The notes beneath the pieces are model-generated. The model searched no databases, was not told the DNA's origin, and worked only from the letters and a program-made list of their open reading frames with translations. A stretch of DNA of 64,000 bases. It comes from Aliidongia dinghuensis. GTDB lineage: Bacteria > Pseudomonadota > Alphaproteobacteria > ATCC43930 > CGMCC-115725. The stretch is taken from assembly GCF_014643535.1 (NCBI RefSeq), contig NZ_BMJQ01000015.1, forward strand, positions 62,001-126,000. Direction: 5' to 3'. Of this stretch, positions 35,743 to 44,352 are shown piece after piece. Position 1 is the stretch's first letter; every line of letters begins with the position of its first letter. Position numbers and translations under genes: made by a program.

Positions 35743-37203
35743 TCAGCTCTCCAGCATGCGCCGCAAAAGGTCGATGTCCTCGCCGAGCGCGCGGTCCTCG
35801 GCCAGGAGCTCCTCGATCTTACGCACGGCATGCATGACGGTCGTGTGGTCGCGGCCGCCGAACTTGCGGCCGATCTCGGGCAGCGAGCGCGGCGTCAGCT
35901 GCTTGCAGAGATACATCGCGACCTGGCGCGGGCGTGCCACGGCGCGGGCGCGACGGGCCGAATGCATGTCGGCCAAGCGAATGTTGAAATGCTCGGCGAC
36001 CCGCTTCTGGATCTCCTCGATCGTGATCCGGCGGTCGTTCGCGCGCAGCAGGTCGTGCAGCACGTCCTGGGCGCTTTCGAGCGTGATCGAGCGGCCGACC
36101 AGCTGGGCGTGGGCGGTGATGCGGGTCAGCGCCCCTTCGAGCTCGCGCACGTTCGACGTGATCTTGTGCGCCAGGAACTCGAGCACCTTGGCCGGCACCT
36201 GGGCCTGCTTCTGCTCCGCCTTCGCCTGCAGGATGCCGAGGCGGAGCTCGTAGGTCGTCGGATGGATGTCGGCGACCAGGCCCCAGCCGAGCCGCGACTT
36301 CATCCGCTCTTCCATGCCTTCGAGATCGGACGGCGACTTGTCGGCCGAGATGATCACCTGGCGGTTCTGGTCGACCAGCGCGTTGAAGGTGTGGAAGAAC
36401 TCCTCCTGCGTCGAGTCCTTGCCGCTGATGAACTGCACGTCGTCGATCATCAGCACGTCCACGGAGCGGAACTGCTCCTTGAACGCCATCGTGTCCTTGA
36501 ACCGCAGCGCCTTGATGAACTGATACATGAACTTCTCGGCCGAGAGGTAGATCACCCTCCGGCTGGAATCATGCCGCCTGATGTGCCAGGCGATCGCATG
36601 CATCAGATGGGTCTTGCCGAGACCGACGCCGCCATAAAGGAAGAGCGGGTTGAACGGTGCGGCCCGGTTGCCCGACACGGCCGATTCTGCGACCCGGCGG
36701 GCCGCCGCATGCGCAAGCTCGTTCGGCTTGCCGACGACGAAATTCTCGAAAGTGAAGCGGGGGTCGAGCGGCGCCGAGATCTCGCGATCGTCCGCCGCGT
36801 CGCCGACCGGGGTCACGGTCGCGGCGGCACCGGCACGGCCGGCTTCCTCCGCGGGCTCGCTCAGACGCGGCTCGGGCTCTGCCGACGCGACGAGGGCCGG
36901 CTCGGCGACGAGCGCTGCCGCGGCGACGCGCCGGTCGCCGACGACGATCTCGACCACGTTCACATTCTTGTTCTCGCCGGACCAGAGCGCCTGGATGCGG
37001 TCGGCGTAGTGGGCCACGACCCAGTCGCGCAGGAAGCGGGTCGGCACCTCGATCCGGATGGCGTCGCCCACCATGTCGGCGAGGCTCAGCGACGACAGCC
37101 AGCTGCGGTAGGCCGCCTCGCCGAACTCGTCGCGCAGCCGGCCGCGCACGCGCTGCCACTGGGCCGCGAGCGGACCGTCGATCTCGGAAATCTCGACGGT
37201 CAC
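35743..37203 (-). CDS. dnaA: Chromosomal replication initiator DnaA
   Basis: 486 residues from a GTG start; the conserved N-terminal domain begins only 15 residues in (WQRVRGRLRDEFGEAAYRSW). Domain II is Ala/Glu-rich and poorly conserved. Domain III AAA+ has Walker A GGVGLGKTHLMHAI, Walker B VLMIDDVQFISGK and sensor motifs. Domain IV has the DNA-binding signature (GGRDHTTVMHAVRKI). Binds DnaA boxes to open oriC. The 866-bp upstream gap contains strong inverted repeats but no obvious consensus DnaA box. Confidence 0.96.
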   Translation of the reverse strand: MTVEISEIDGPLAAQWQRVRGRLRDEFGEAAYRSWLSSLSLADMVGDAIRIEVPTRFLRDWVVAHYADRIQALWSGENKNVNVVEIVVGDRRVAAAALVAEPALVASAEPEPRLSEPAEEAGRAGAAATVTPVGDAADDREISAPLDPRFTFENFVVGKPNELAHAAARRVAESAVSGNRAAPFNPLFLYGGVGLGKTHLMHAIAWHIRRHDSSRRVIYLSAEKFMYQFIKALRFKDTMAFKEQFRSVDVLMIDDVQFISGKDSTQEEFFHTFNALVDQNRQVIISADKSPSDLEGMEERMKSRLGWGLVADIHPTTYELRLGILQAKAEQKQAQVPAKVLEFLAHKITSNVRELEGALTRITAHAQLVGRSITLESAQDVLHDLLRANDRRITIEEIQKRVAEHFNIRLADMHSARRARAVARPRQVAMYLCKQLTPRSLPEIGRKFGGRDHTTVMHAVRKIEELLAEDRALGEDIDLLRRMLES

Positions 37204-37436
37204 CTGCGGCACATCCCGCCCGGCACGAGGCCCCGGGCCGCATGGTGTCCAGTCACAATCATCATCGCGCTTCGAGCCAACACCCGCACCGCCCAGCCCA
37301 TCTCGCAGATTGAAACCCGGTGACGCTCCGGTGGCCCCAGCTTCTCCCGAGCACGGGCGCACTGGTCCATCGGGGTCCAAGGCTCCGACAGGCCGCGCGG
37401 GCCGGCGGCGAGAAGTTGCTCGTCACCATCACGTCG

Positions 37437-37511
37437 CTGGTGGTCAAAATCCAACCCTCGGGGGTCCGACCAGCGAACCGCAAACGGAGCGCTGGATTTT
37501 GATCACCAAAC
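37437..37511. repeat. Inverted repeat upstream of dnaA
   Basis: CTGGTGGTCAAAATCCAAC (37437-37455) pairs with the stretch 37491-37511 (core GGATTTTGATCACCA), leaving a loop of about 35 bp. It is 230-310 bp upstream of the dnaA start: a possible regulatory or leader-RNA structure. Confidence 0.5.
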
Positions 37512-37936
37512 CGACACTTTACTGACACGAAACCGTAACAGTGGGTTGTACCCATGCGGCGGTTTCGCATCTGGAGACGACCCGCCCGGCGCCGTAAAAC
37601 GGCGCACCGGCAAACCGGCTCCAAAGATACGTTACAACGGCGATACGGCCCGATCAGCAGGCAAGCCTGCATCGCTACCGCATCTCCAGAAGAAATGTGT
37701 CCCCCATTACCCCAAGTTGCCGGCCGTTTCGGACCGACCACCCACGATCACTGCAATTTTACAAGTAATTCTCGATAGATTTACAGTATCGCACCGAGGC
37801 AATACCGCAAAACCTTCCCATCCGCCCTCACCACGCGCGGAACATCGAAAACTCCGCCCACGCGCCCTGCGGCGACAAGGCTTGAGAAGATTACCGATGG
37901 GTGACGCTGCTGGCAACGGGATCGTATGCGGAACGC

Positions 37937-37950
37937 GCGAATATTTTCGC
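37937..37950. repeat. Short palindrome GCGAATATTTTCGC
   Basis: Perfect 5-bp arms (GCGAA/TTCGC) around TATT, directly beside the 16-bp inverted repeat at 37955-37994. Confidence 0.5.
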
Positions 37951-37954
37951 TATA

Positions 37955-37994
37955 CGATCGAAGTAAAGACAGTCAGCCGTCTTTACTTCGATCG
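37955..37994. repeat. Perfect 16-bp inverted repeat downstream of rpsT
   Basis: CGATCGAAGTAAAGAC and GTCTTTACTTCGATCG pair perfectly with an 8-base loop. It lies 76 bp after the rpsT stop. It is not GC-rich and has no T-run, so it is not a typical terminator; an operator or processing site is possible. Confidence 0.75.
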
Positions 37995-38069
37995 CAAGGC
38001 AATCGAGTGGCAAGCCCCGTTGGATGACCGGCCCGCTGCAAGGGGGCCGGCCCGACGCGAGAGGTCGAG

Positions 38070-38330
38070 TTAGAGTGCGGCGATCCGGGCGTTCAAGCGC
38101 GACAGCTTGCGCGCGACCGTGTTCTTGTGCAGCACGCCCTTCTGCGCACCGCGCTGCAGCTCCGGCTGGGCCGCGAGGAAAGCCGCCTTGGCGTCGTCCT
38201 TGTTGCCGGACGCAATCGCCAACTCGACCTTCTTGACGAAGGTACGGATGCGGCCGATGCGGGCACGATTGACCTCGGTCCGCCGGAGGGTCTGGCGGAA
38301 ACGCTTCTCAGCGGACTTGTGATTGGCCAT
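38070..38330 (-). CDS. rpsT: 30S ribosomal protein S20
   Basis: 86 residues, standard length, MANHKSAEKRFRQTLRRTEV start. Basic three-helix bundle (TFVKKVELAIASGN; GVLHKNTVARKLSRLNARIA). It binds 16S rRNA early in small-subunit assembly. The rpsT-dnaA neighbourhood is common in alphaproteobacteria. The ribosome site is weak. Confidence 0.96.
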   Translation of the reverse strand: MANHKSAEKRFRQTLRRTEVNRARIGRIRTFVKKVELAIASGNKDDAKAAFLAAQPELQRGAQKGVLHKNTVARKLSRLNARIAAL

Positions 38331-38731
38331 GGGGAAACGCGCTCTCGGTGAAACGAAACTGTCAACGGGGTGGCGGGTTATAGCGGTCGGCCCACGGCGC
38401 GTCAAGCAACAGACGGCCGCACGCGTCCGAAGACCCGTCACGGAGGGCGCGGTTTCTAACGCCGAAACCGGCGGAAGACAAGCACTCAGAAGCAGGCGCG
38501 ACCCTGACCAGCACCGACGGCATGAGCCGGATGCATGCGGCTCGTCCATGACCATTCGGTGACGGCAGGGCGATGACGGCAGGGTGGCGATGGCCGGGCG
38601 GCGATGGCTGGGCGGCGATGGCGGCGGCCGCTGGACCCACGACAGCCGGGACGGCATCATGGACGCCATCCATGCCCGCGAACGCCCTGGCGTCGCCCGC
38701 ATCTCCCGCTCCCGTGACGAAAGCCCCTGCC
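38331..38731. other. Intergenic region rpsT / quinone reductase
   Basis: 401 bp with the divergent promoters and a small tandem repeat at 38582-38623. No gene recognised. Confidence 0.5.
38582..38623 (+). repeat. 14-bp tandem repeat, three copies
   Basis: GGGTGGCGATGGCC, GGGCGGCGATGGCT, GGGCGGCGATGGCG in tandem, with a further half unit before. A candidate variable-number locus. Confidence 0.7.
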
Positions 38732-39730
38732 ATGACCGCTCTGCCTCAGACGATGACCGCGATCGAGATTGCCACGCCGGGCGAGGCCGATGTGCTCCGC
38801 CCCTCCGCGCGGCCGGTGCCGGCGCCCGCGGCGGGCGAGGTGCTGATCAAGGTCGCGGCCGCCGGCGTCAACCGGCCCGATGTGCTGCAGCGCCAAGGTC
38901 ACTACGCGCCGCCGCCGGGCGCGACAGACATCCCAGGGCTCGAGGTCGCCGGCACGGTCGTGGCCCTGGGCTTCGGCGCCCATCACCTCAATGTAGGCGA
39001 CCAGGTCTGCGCGCTGCTCGCGGGCGGCGGCTATGCCGAATATTGCGCCGTGCCGGCGGTGCAATGCCTGCCCGTCCCGGCCGGCCTTTCGTTCGAGGAG
39101 GCGGCCGGCCTGCCCGAGACCTTCTTCACGGTGTGGAGCAATCTCGTCGACCGGGCCCATTTCACGCCCGGCAAGACCGTGCTCATCCACGGCGGCACGA
39201 GCGGCATCGGCACGACCGCGATCCAGCTGGTGAAAGCGCTCGGCGGGCGGGCCTTCGCCACCGCCGGCAGCTACGACAAGGCCCATGCCTGCGAGAGGCT
39301 CGGCGCCGAGCGCGGCATCAACTACCAGCTCGAGGATTTCGTCCAGATCACGAAGGAACTGACGCACGGTCACGGCGTCGACATCATCCTCGACATGGTT
39401 GCGGGCGACTATGTCGCCCGCAATCTCCAGGCCGCGGCGGTCGACGGCGTCATCGTCAATATCGCGTTCCTCCGGGGCGCCAAGGTCGAGATCGACATCA
39501 ACCTGGTGATGCGCAAGCGCCTGACCCTGACCGGCTCGACGCTCCGCCCGCGCTCGCCGGCGGAAAAGGGCGCCATCGCGGAGGCGCTGCACGCCCGTGT
39601 CTGGCCGCTCATCGCCTCCGGGGCGATCAAGCCGGTCCTCTACAAGACCTTCCCGCTCGCCCACGCCGACGAGGCGCACCGCCTGATGGAGAGCGGCGCG
39701 CACATCGGCAAGATCGTGCTGACCGTGTGA
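38732..39730 (+). CDS. NAD(P)H-quinone oxidoreductase (QOR/PIG3-type)
   Basis: 332 residues from ATG 38732; an alternative ATG at 38753 begins at the conserved MTAIEI. Medium-chain dehydrogenase fold without the zinc ligands: GVNRPDVLQRQGHYAPPPGA near the start, PGLEVAGTVVALG, EAAGLPETFFTVWSNLVDRA and the NADPH-binding HGGTSGIGTTAIQL. This is the PIG3/quinone reductase subgroup, which reduces quinones or related enones with NADPH. No operon partner; TrcR follows 186 bp downstream. Confidence 0.92.
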   Translation: MTALPQTMTAIEIATPGEADVLRPSARPVPAPAAGEVLIKVAAAGVNRPDVLQRQGHYAPPPGATDIPGLEVAGTVVALGFGAHHLNVGDQVCALLAGGGYAEYCAVPAVQCLPVPAGLSFEEAAGLPETFFTVWSNLVDRAHFTPGKTVLIHGGTSGIGTTAIQLVKALGGRAFATAGSYDKAHACERLGAERGINYQLEDFVQITKELTHGHGVDIILDMVAGDYVARNLQAAAVDGVIVNIAFLRGAKVEIDINLVMRKRLTLTGSTLRPRSPAEKGAIAEALHARVWPLIASGAIKPVLYKTFPLAHADEAHRLMESGAHIGKIVLTV

Positions 39731-39916
39731 GAAGGCATGAGAAAAAATCACGACGCTGGGCGGGCTAGCGGGATCGGGCCTGTCCCGGCGCTTCCATCGC
39801 CGGGCCCGGTCGACTATATAAGCGGCATATCGTCATTTTTATGCATGTCGTAACCGGCACCCCGCTCCCGCGAGCGACCGCCGGCCGGTTCGCACGTCGC
39901 GAGGAGAAATAGAAGC

Positions 39917-40489
39917 ATGCCGCTGCCCCTGATGCCCAAGGCCACCGCCGTGTGGCTCGTCGAGCATACCTCGCTGTCGTTCGACCAGATCGCGGCGTTC
40001 TGCGGCCTGCATGCGCTCGAGGTCCAGGCGATCGCCGACGGTGAAGTCGCGACCATGATGCAGGGCCTGGACCCTGTCGCGAACGGCCAGATCACCAAGG
40101 CCGAGATCGCCCGCTGCGAGGCCGACCCGGCGCTGCGCCTCAGGCTCGCGTCCGGCGCCCATCCCGTGCCGGCAACGAAGCACAAGGGCCCGAAATACAC
40201 GCCGATCTCGAAGCGCCAGGACAAGCCCGACGCCATCGCCTGGATCCTGAAGAACCATCCGGAACTGTCGGACGCGCAGATCTCCCGCCTTATCGGCACG
40301 ACCAAGCCGACCATCGCCGCGATCCGCGACCGCTCGCACTGGAACTCGCCCAACATCAAGCCGCGCAACCCGGTCGCGATCGGCCTCTGCAGCCAGGCGG
40401 ACTTCGAGGCCCAGCTCGTCATCGCACGCAAGCAGAACCCGCACGCGGTCCGCGCCGAGCCGCTCCTGACCGAGATCGACGAGATCTAA
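39917..40489 (+). CDS. trcR: Cell-cycle transcriptional regulator TrcR-type (DUF1013)
   Basis: 190 residues, MPLPLMPKATAVWLVEHTSL start. It has an HTH-like segment near the N-terminus (LSFDQIAAFCGLHALEVQAI) and a second in the middle (LSDAQISRLIGTTKPTIAAI), and the family-specific HWNSPNIKPRNPVAIGLCSQ. DUF1013 proteins are confined to alphaproteobacteria; the Caulobacter member TrcR affects cell-cycle transcription. GGAG lies upstream of the start. The gene is monocistronic, ending at a palindromic repeat. Confidence 0.92.
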   Translation: MPLPLMPKATAVWLVEHTSLSFDQIAAFCGLHALEVQAIADGEVATMMQGLDPVANGQITKAEIARCEADPALRLRLASGAHPVPATKHKGPKYTPISKRQDKPDAIAWILKNHPELSDAQISRLIGTTKPTIAAIRDRSHWNSPNIKPRNPVAIGLCSQADFEAQLVIARKQNPHAVRAEPLLTEIDEI

Positions 40490-40499
40490 GCAAAAACGA

Positions 40500-40632
40500 A
40501 CCCTCGCCCGCTTGCGGGAGAGGGTAGCGAGCGTGAGCGAGCCGGGTGAGGGTCGACGAACCGCACGACCCTCCCCCTTCCCAGCCTCACGGCTGGGCCC
40601 CTTCCCTCTCCCGCGAGCGGGCGAGGAGTTTT
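40500..40632. repeat. Dispersed palindromic repeat, family 2
   Basis: Outer arms CCCTCGCCCGCTTGCGGGAG (from about 40501) and CTCCCGCGAGCGGGCGAGG (ending about 40629) are near-perfect inverted copies. A second pair inside is GGGTGAGGGTCG / CGACCCTCCCCC. It separates the convergent ends of trcR and prpE and may act as a two-way terminator. Confidence 0.7.
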
Positions 40633-40635
40633 CCC

Positions 40636-42537
40636 CTAAAACCCCGCCTCTTTCAGCGCATCGGCGATCTCGTCGAGTGCCGCCGGGTCGTCGATGGTGG
40701 GCGGGACCGTGACCGGCTTGCGGTCGGCGAGCCCGCGCATCGCCTGGCGCAGGATCTTGCCCGAGCGGGTCTTGGGCAGGCGGTTCACGACCAGCGTCCG
40801 CTTGAAGCCGGCGATCGGGCCGATCCGGTCGCGGACGAGCTGGCCCACCTCGCGCTCGATCGCATCGTCGGGTCGCGCAACGCCGGCCTTCAACACGACG
40901 AAGCCCACCGGCACCTGGCCCTTGAGCTCGTCCGCAACGCCGATCACGGCGCATTCGGCGACGTCCGGATGCGCCGCCACGACCTCCTCCATCGCCCCGG
41001 TCGACAGCCGATGGGCCGCGACATTGATGATGTCGTCGGTCCGCGTCATGACGAAGATATAGCCGTCCTCGTCGATGAAGCCCGCGTCGCCGGTCTGGTA
41101 ATAGCCGGGAAAGGCCGTGAGGTACGACGCGACATAGCGGTCGTCCGCCTGCCAGAGCGTCGGCAGCGCGCCCGGCGGCAGCGGCAGCCGGACCGCGAGG
41201 TTGCCGATCTCGCCGGGCTTCGCGGGCTGGCCCGCCTCGTCGAGCACGCGCACGTCCCAGCCGGGCACGGCCTTGGTCGGCGAGCCGGGCTTGACCGGCA
41301 GCCGCGCGATGCCGAGGCAGTTGGCCGCGATCGGCCAGCCGGTCTCGGTCTGCCACCAATGATCGATCACCGGCAGGCCGAGCTGCGTCTCGGCCCAGGC
41401 GAGCGTCGGCGGATCGCAGCGCTCGCCGGCCAGGAACAGGGCGCGAAAGGCGCCGAGCGGCGCCTTTCTGATGAAGGCGCCGTCCGGGTCCTCGCGCCGG
41501 ATCGCACGGAACGCGGTCGGCGCGGTGAACAGCACATGGACGCCGTGCTCGCGCACCACGCGCCAGAAGGCGCCTGCGTCGGGCGTGCCGATCGGCTTGC
41601 CCTCGTAAAGCACGGAGATGCAGCCGCGGATGAGCGGCCCATAGACGATATAGCTGTGGCCGACGACCCAGCCGACGTCGGACGCGGTGAACATGGTCTC
41701 GCCGGGTGCGAGCCCGAAGATGTTGCCCATGCTCCAATGGAGCGCCACCGCATAGCCGCCGTGGTCGCGCACGACGCCCTTCGGAACGCCGGTCGTGCCT
41801 GAGGTATAGAGGATATAGAGCGGGTCGGTCGCCGCCGTGTCGGCGCAGGGCACGGGCTCGGCCGCCGCAACCGCTTCAGCCCAATCGAGATCGCGGCCCG
41901 GCACGAGATCGCAGCCGAGCTCCGGCCGCTGGAAGACCAGGCAGTGCGCCGGCTTCGCCGCCGCGCGCTCGATCGCGGCATCCAGGAGCGGCTTGTAGGG
42001 AATGCGCTTCGCCCCCTCGATGCCGCAGGAGGCCGACAGGATCAGCTTCGGCTTCGCGTCGTCGATGCGGGTCGCCAGCTCGTTCGCGGCGAAGCCACCG
42101 AACACGACGGAATGGACGGCGCCGAGCCGCGCGCAAGCGAGCATGGCCATCGCCGCCTCGGGCACCATCGGCATGTAGATCACGACCCGGTCGCCCGGTC
42201 CCACGCCCAGGTGCCGGATGGCGCCGGCGAGCCGGGCGACGCGCTCGGTCAGGTCACGATAGGTGTAGCGCTCAATCCGGCCGGTGACCGGGCTGTCGTA
42301 GACGAGCGCCGTCTGCCCGCCGCGCCCGGCCGCGACGTGCCGGTCGAGCGCGTTGTAGCAGATGTTGATCCGCCCGCCCGAGAACCAGCGATAGAACGGC
42401 GGCCGGCGCGCGTCGAGCACCCGGTCCCACGGCCGGGTCCAGACAAGGTCGCGGGCGGCCTCGCCCCAGAAGCCTTCGGGATCGCCGAGCGCGCGGGCGC
42501 AAAGGGCGTCGAAGCGGGCGGCCGCGTCGTCAGTCAT
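40636..42537 (-). CDS. prpE: Propionyl/acetyl-CoA synthetase, AMP-forming (PrpE-like)
   Basis: 633 residues, start with a GGAGG ribosome site. Adenylate-forming enzyme motifs: ILYTSGTTGVPKGVVRDHGG (A3), HWWQTETGWPIAANCLG (A5), YQTGDAGFIDEDGYIFVMTR (A7/A8) and TRSGKILRQ with the catalytic, acetylation-prone lysine (A10). The short N-terminus (FWGEAARDLVWTRPWDRVLD) and VVRDHGG favour PrpE over Acs. It activates propionate (or acetate) to the CoA thioester through an acyl-AMP. No prp operon genes are nearby. Confidence 0.92.
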   Translation of the reverse strand: MTDDAAARFDALCARALGDPEGFWGEAARDLVWTRPWDRVLDARRPPFYRWFSGGRINICYNALDRHVAAGRGGQTALVYDSPVTGRIERYTYRDLTERVARLAGAIRHLGVGPGDRVVIYMPMVPEAAMAMLACARLGAVHSVVFGGFAANELATRIDDAKPKLILSASCGIEGAKRIPYKPLLDAAIERAAAKPAHCLVFQRPELGCDLVPGRDLDWAEAVAAAEPVPCADTAATDPLYILYTSGTTGVPKGVVRDHGGYAVALHWSMGNIFGLAPGETMFTASDVGWVVGHSYIVYGPLIRGCISVLYEGKPIGTPDAGAFWRVVREHGVHVLFTAPTAFRAIRREDPDGAFIRKAPLGAFRALFLAGERCDPPTLAWAETQLGLPVIDHWWQTETGWPIAANCLGIARLPVKPGSPTKAVPGWDVRVLDEAGQPAKPGEIGNLAVRLPLPPGALPTLWQADDRYVASYLTAFPGYYQTGDAGFIDEDGYIFVMTRTDDIINVAAHRLSTGAMEEVVAAHPDVAECAVIGVADELKGQVPVGFVVLKAGVARPDDAIEREVGQLVRDRIGPIAGFKRTLVVNRLPKTRSGKILRQAMRGLADRKPVTVPPTIDDPAALDEIADALKEAGF

Positions 42538-42705
42538 CGGTGATCCCTCCTGGCTTCCCCAGCGCTTTTTGCGGCGCGGCGGTTCTTGTCGTTGCATCGA
42601 ACGGTAGCCCCTGCCGGCCAACCCGTCACGCCCCTTGCGGCCCATGACCGGTTCGGCGGATCATGCCCGCATGGCCTTGATTCTGCTCGAACGGACCTTC
42701 CCGAC

Positions 42706-44352
42706 ATGCAGCCCGTCGCTTCGCCCTATGCCCGTGATCTGGATCAAAATCCGGCGAATTTTACCGCGCTGACGCCGCTCGGATTCCTGGAGCGCGCCGC
42801 CGCGGTGCATCCCGACCGGCTGGCGATCGTGCACGGCGTCCGGCGCCAGACCTGGCGCGAGACCGCCGAGCGCTGCCGGCGGCTCGCCTCGGCACTCAAC
42901 ATGCGCGGCATCGGCCGCGGCGACACGGTTGCGATCATGGCGCCCAACATCCCGGAAGTGGTCGAGGCGCATCACGGCGTGCCGATGGCCGGCGCGGTGC
43001 TGAATGCGCTCAACATCCGGCTCGACGCGCCGACCATCGCCTTCATGCTGACCCATGGCGAGGCGAAGCTGCTCATCACCGACCGGGAGTTCTCGGGCGT
43101 CATCTCGGCGGCACTCGCCCAGATGACCGGGCCGAAGCCGCTCGTGGTGGACATCGACGACCCGCTGGCCGAGGGCGGCCAGTTGATCGGCGAGCTCGAC
43201 TACGAGGCGTTTCTGGCCGAGGGCGATCCGGCCTTTCCCGGCCTGCCGGTCACGGACGAATGGGACGCGATCTCGCTCAATTACACGAGCGGCACGACCG
43301 GCAACCCCAAGGGCGTCGTCTATCACCATCGCGGCGCCTACCTGAACGCCATCGGCAACATCATGGTCTGGGGCCTGGCCGGGCATCCCACATATCTCTG
43401 GACCCTGCCGATGTTCCACTGCAACGGCTGGTGTTTTCCCTGGACCATCACGGCCTTGGCCGGGACCCATGTCTGCCTGCGCCGGGTCGAGGCCGGCGCC
43501 ATCCTGGACGCGATCGAGCGGCATGGCGTCACGCATCTCTGCGGCGCGCCCATCATCATGACCATGCTGCTGAACACGCCGAACAAGCTCACGGAGCAAG
43601 GCCGGCGCATCGAGATGATGACAGCCGCAGCACCGCCGCCCGCCGCCGTAATCGAGGGCATGGAGCGCATGGGCTTCCACATCACCCATGTCTACGGCCT
43701 GACCGAGGTCTATGGCCCCGCCGTCGTGTGCGACTGGCACGATGATTGGGACACGCTGCCGCCGGCCGAGCGCGCTCGGCTCAAGGCGCGCCAGGGCGTG
43801 CGCTACCCGGTCCTGGACGGGCTGATGGTCGCCAATCCGGAGACCCTGGAGCCGGTGCCGGCCGATGCCGAGACCATGGGCGAGGTCTTCATGCGCGGCA
43901 ACATCGTCATGAAGGGGTATCTCAAGAACCCGAAAGCAAGCGAGGCCGCGTTCAAGGGCGGCTGGTTCCACACTGGCGACCTGGGCGTGTTGCACCCGGA
44001 CGGCTATATCGAGCTTAAGGACCGTTCCAAGGACATCATCATCTCAGGCGGCGAGAATATCTCGACCATCGAGGTCGAGAGCGTGCTCTATCGCCACCCG
44101 GCCGTGCTCGAGGCAGCCGTCGTCGCCAAGCCGGACGAGAAATGGGGCGAGACCCCGTGCGCCTTCGTGACACTGAAGGAAGGCGCCGACGCCACCGAGG
44201 CCGAGATCATCCAGTTCTGCCGCGAGCATCTCGCCCGTTTCAAGATCCCGAAGACGGTCGTGTTCGGCCCGCTGCCCAAGACCTCGACCGGCAAGATCCA
44301 GAAATTCGTGCTGCGCGACCGCGCCAAAGGAGGCGGGAGCGCCGATGCCTGA
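42706..44352 (+). CDS. Fatty acyl-CoA synthetase (AlkK-like, medium-chain)
   Basis: 548 residues from ATG 42706. Adenylate-forming motifs: NYTSGTTGNPKGVVYHHRGA, a central MFHCNGWCFPWTITALAGTH, VYGLTEVYGPAVVCDWHDDW, TGDLGVLHPDGYIELKDRSK and PKTSTGKIQKF. The HCNGWCFPW and GLTEVYGP elements are characteristic of the AlkK/DmdB-related group acting on medium-chain fatty acids or methylmercaptopropionate. Divergent from prpE; its stop overlaps the next gene by 8 bp. The exact substrate is open. Confidence 0.92.
   Translation: MQPVASPYARDLDQNPANFTALTPLGFLERAAAVHPDRLAIVHGVRRQTWRETAERCRRLASALNMRGIGRGDTVAIMAPNIPEVVEAHHGVPMAGAVLNALNIRLDAPTIAFMLTHGEAKLLITDREFSGVISAALAQMTGPKPLVVDIDDPLAEGGQLIGELDYEAFLAEGDPAFPGLPVTDEWDAISLNYTSGTTGNPKGVVYHHRGAYLNAIGNIMVWGLAGHPTYLWTLPMFHCNGWCFPWTITALAGTHVCLRRVEAGAILDAIERHGVTHLCGAPIIMTMLLNTPNKLTEQGRRIEMMTAAAPPPAAVIEGMERMGFHITHVYGLTEVYGPAVVCDWHDDWDTLPPAERARLKARQGVRYPVLDGLMVANPETLEPVPADAETMGEVFMRGNIVMKGYLKNPKASEAAFKGGWFHTGDLGVLHPDGYIELKDRSKDIIISGGENISTIEVESVLYRHPAVLEAAVVAKPDEKWGETPCAFVTLKEGADATEAEIIQFCREHLARFKIPKTVVFGPLPKTSTGKIQKFVLRDRAKGGGSADA

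Larger units (their letters stand above)
37204..38069. other. Long rpsT-dnaA intergenic region
   Basis: 866 bp without a gene, AT-richer than average at 37690-37800. It holds three inverted repeats (listed separately) and should contain the dnaA promoter. No exact TTATCCACA DnaA box was found by eye. Confidence 0.6.

Noticed and set aside
35689..37323. 544-residue plus-strand open frame opposite dnaA
   Set aside because: Antisense composition (many Arg/His/Asp/Val) and full overlap with an intact DnaA.
37204..38069. oriC next to dnaA
   Set aside because: No consensus DnaA box seen by eye and no other ori hallmark; listed only as a structured intergenic region.
39839..41737. 632-residue minus-strand open frame across trcR and the prpE end
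   Set aside because: Out of frame with PrpE on its strand and very Arg/Ala-rich; it runs through a palindromic repeat and the opposite strand of trcR.
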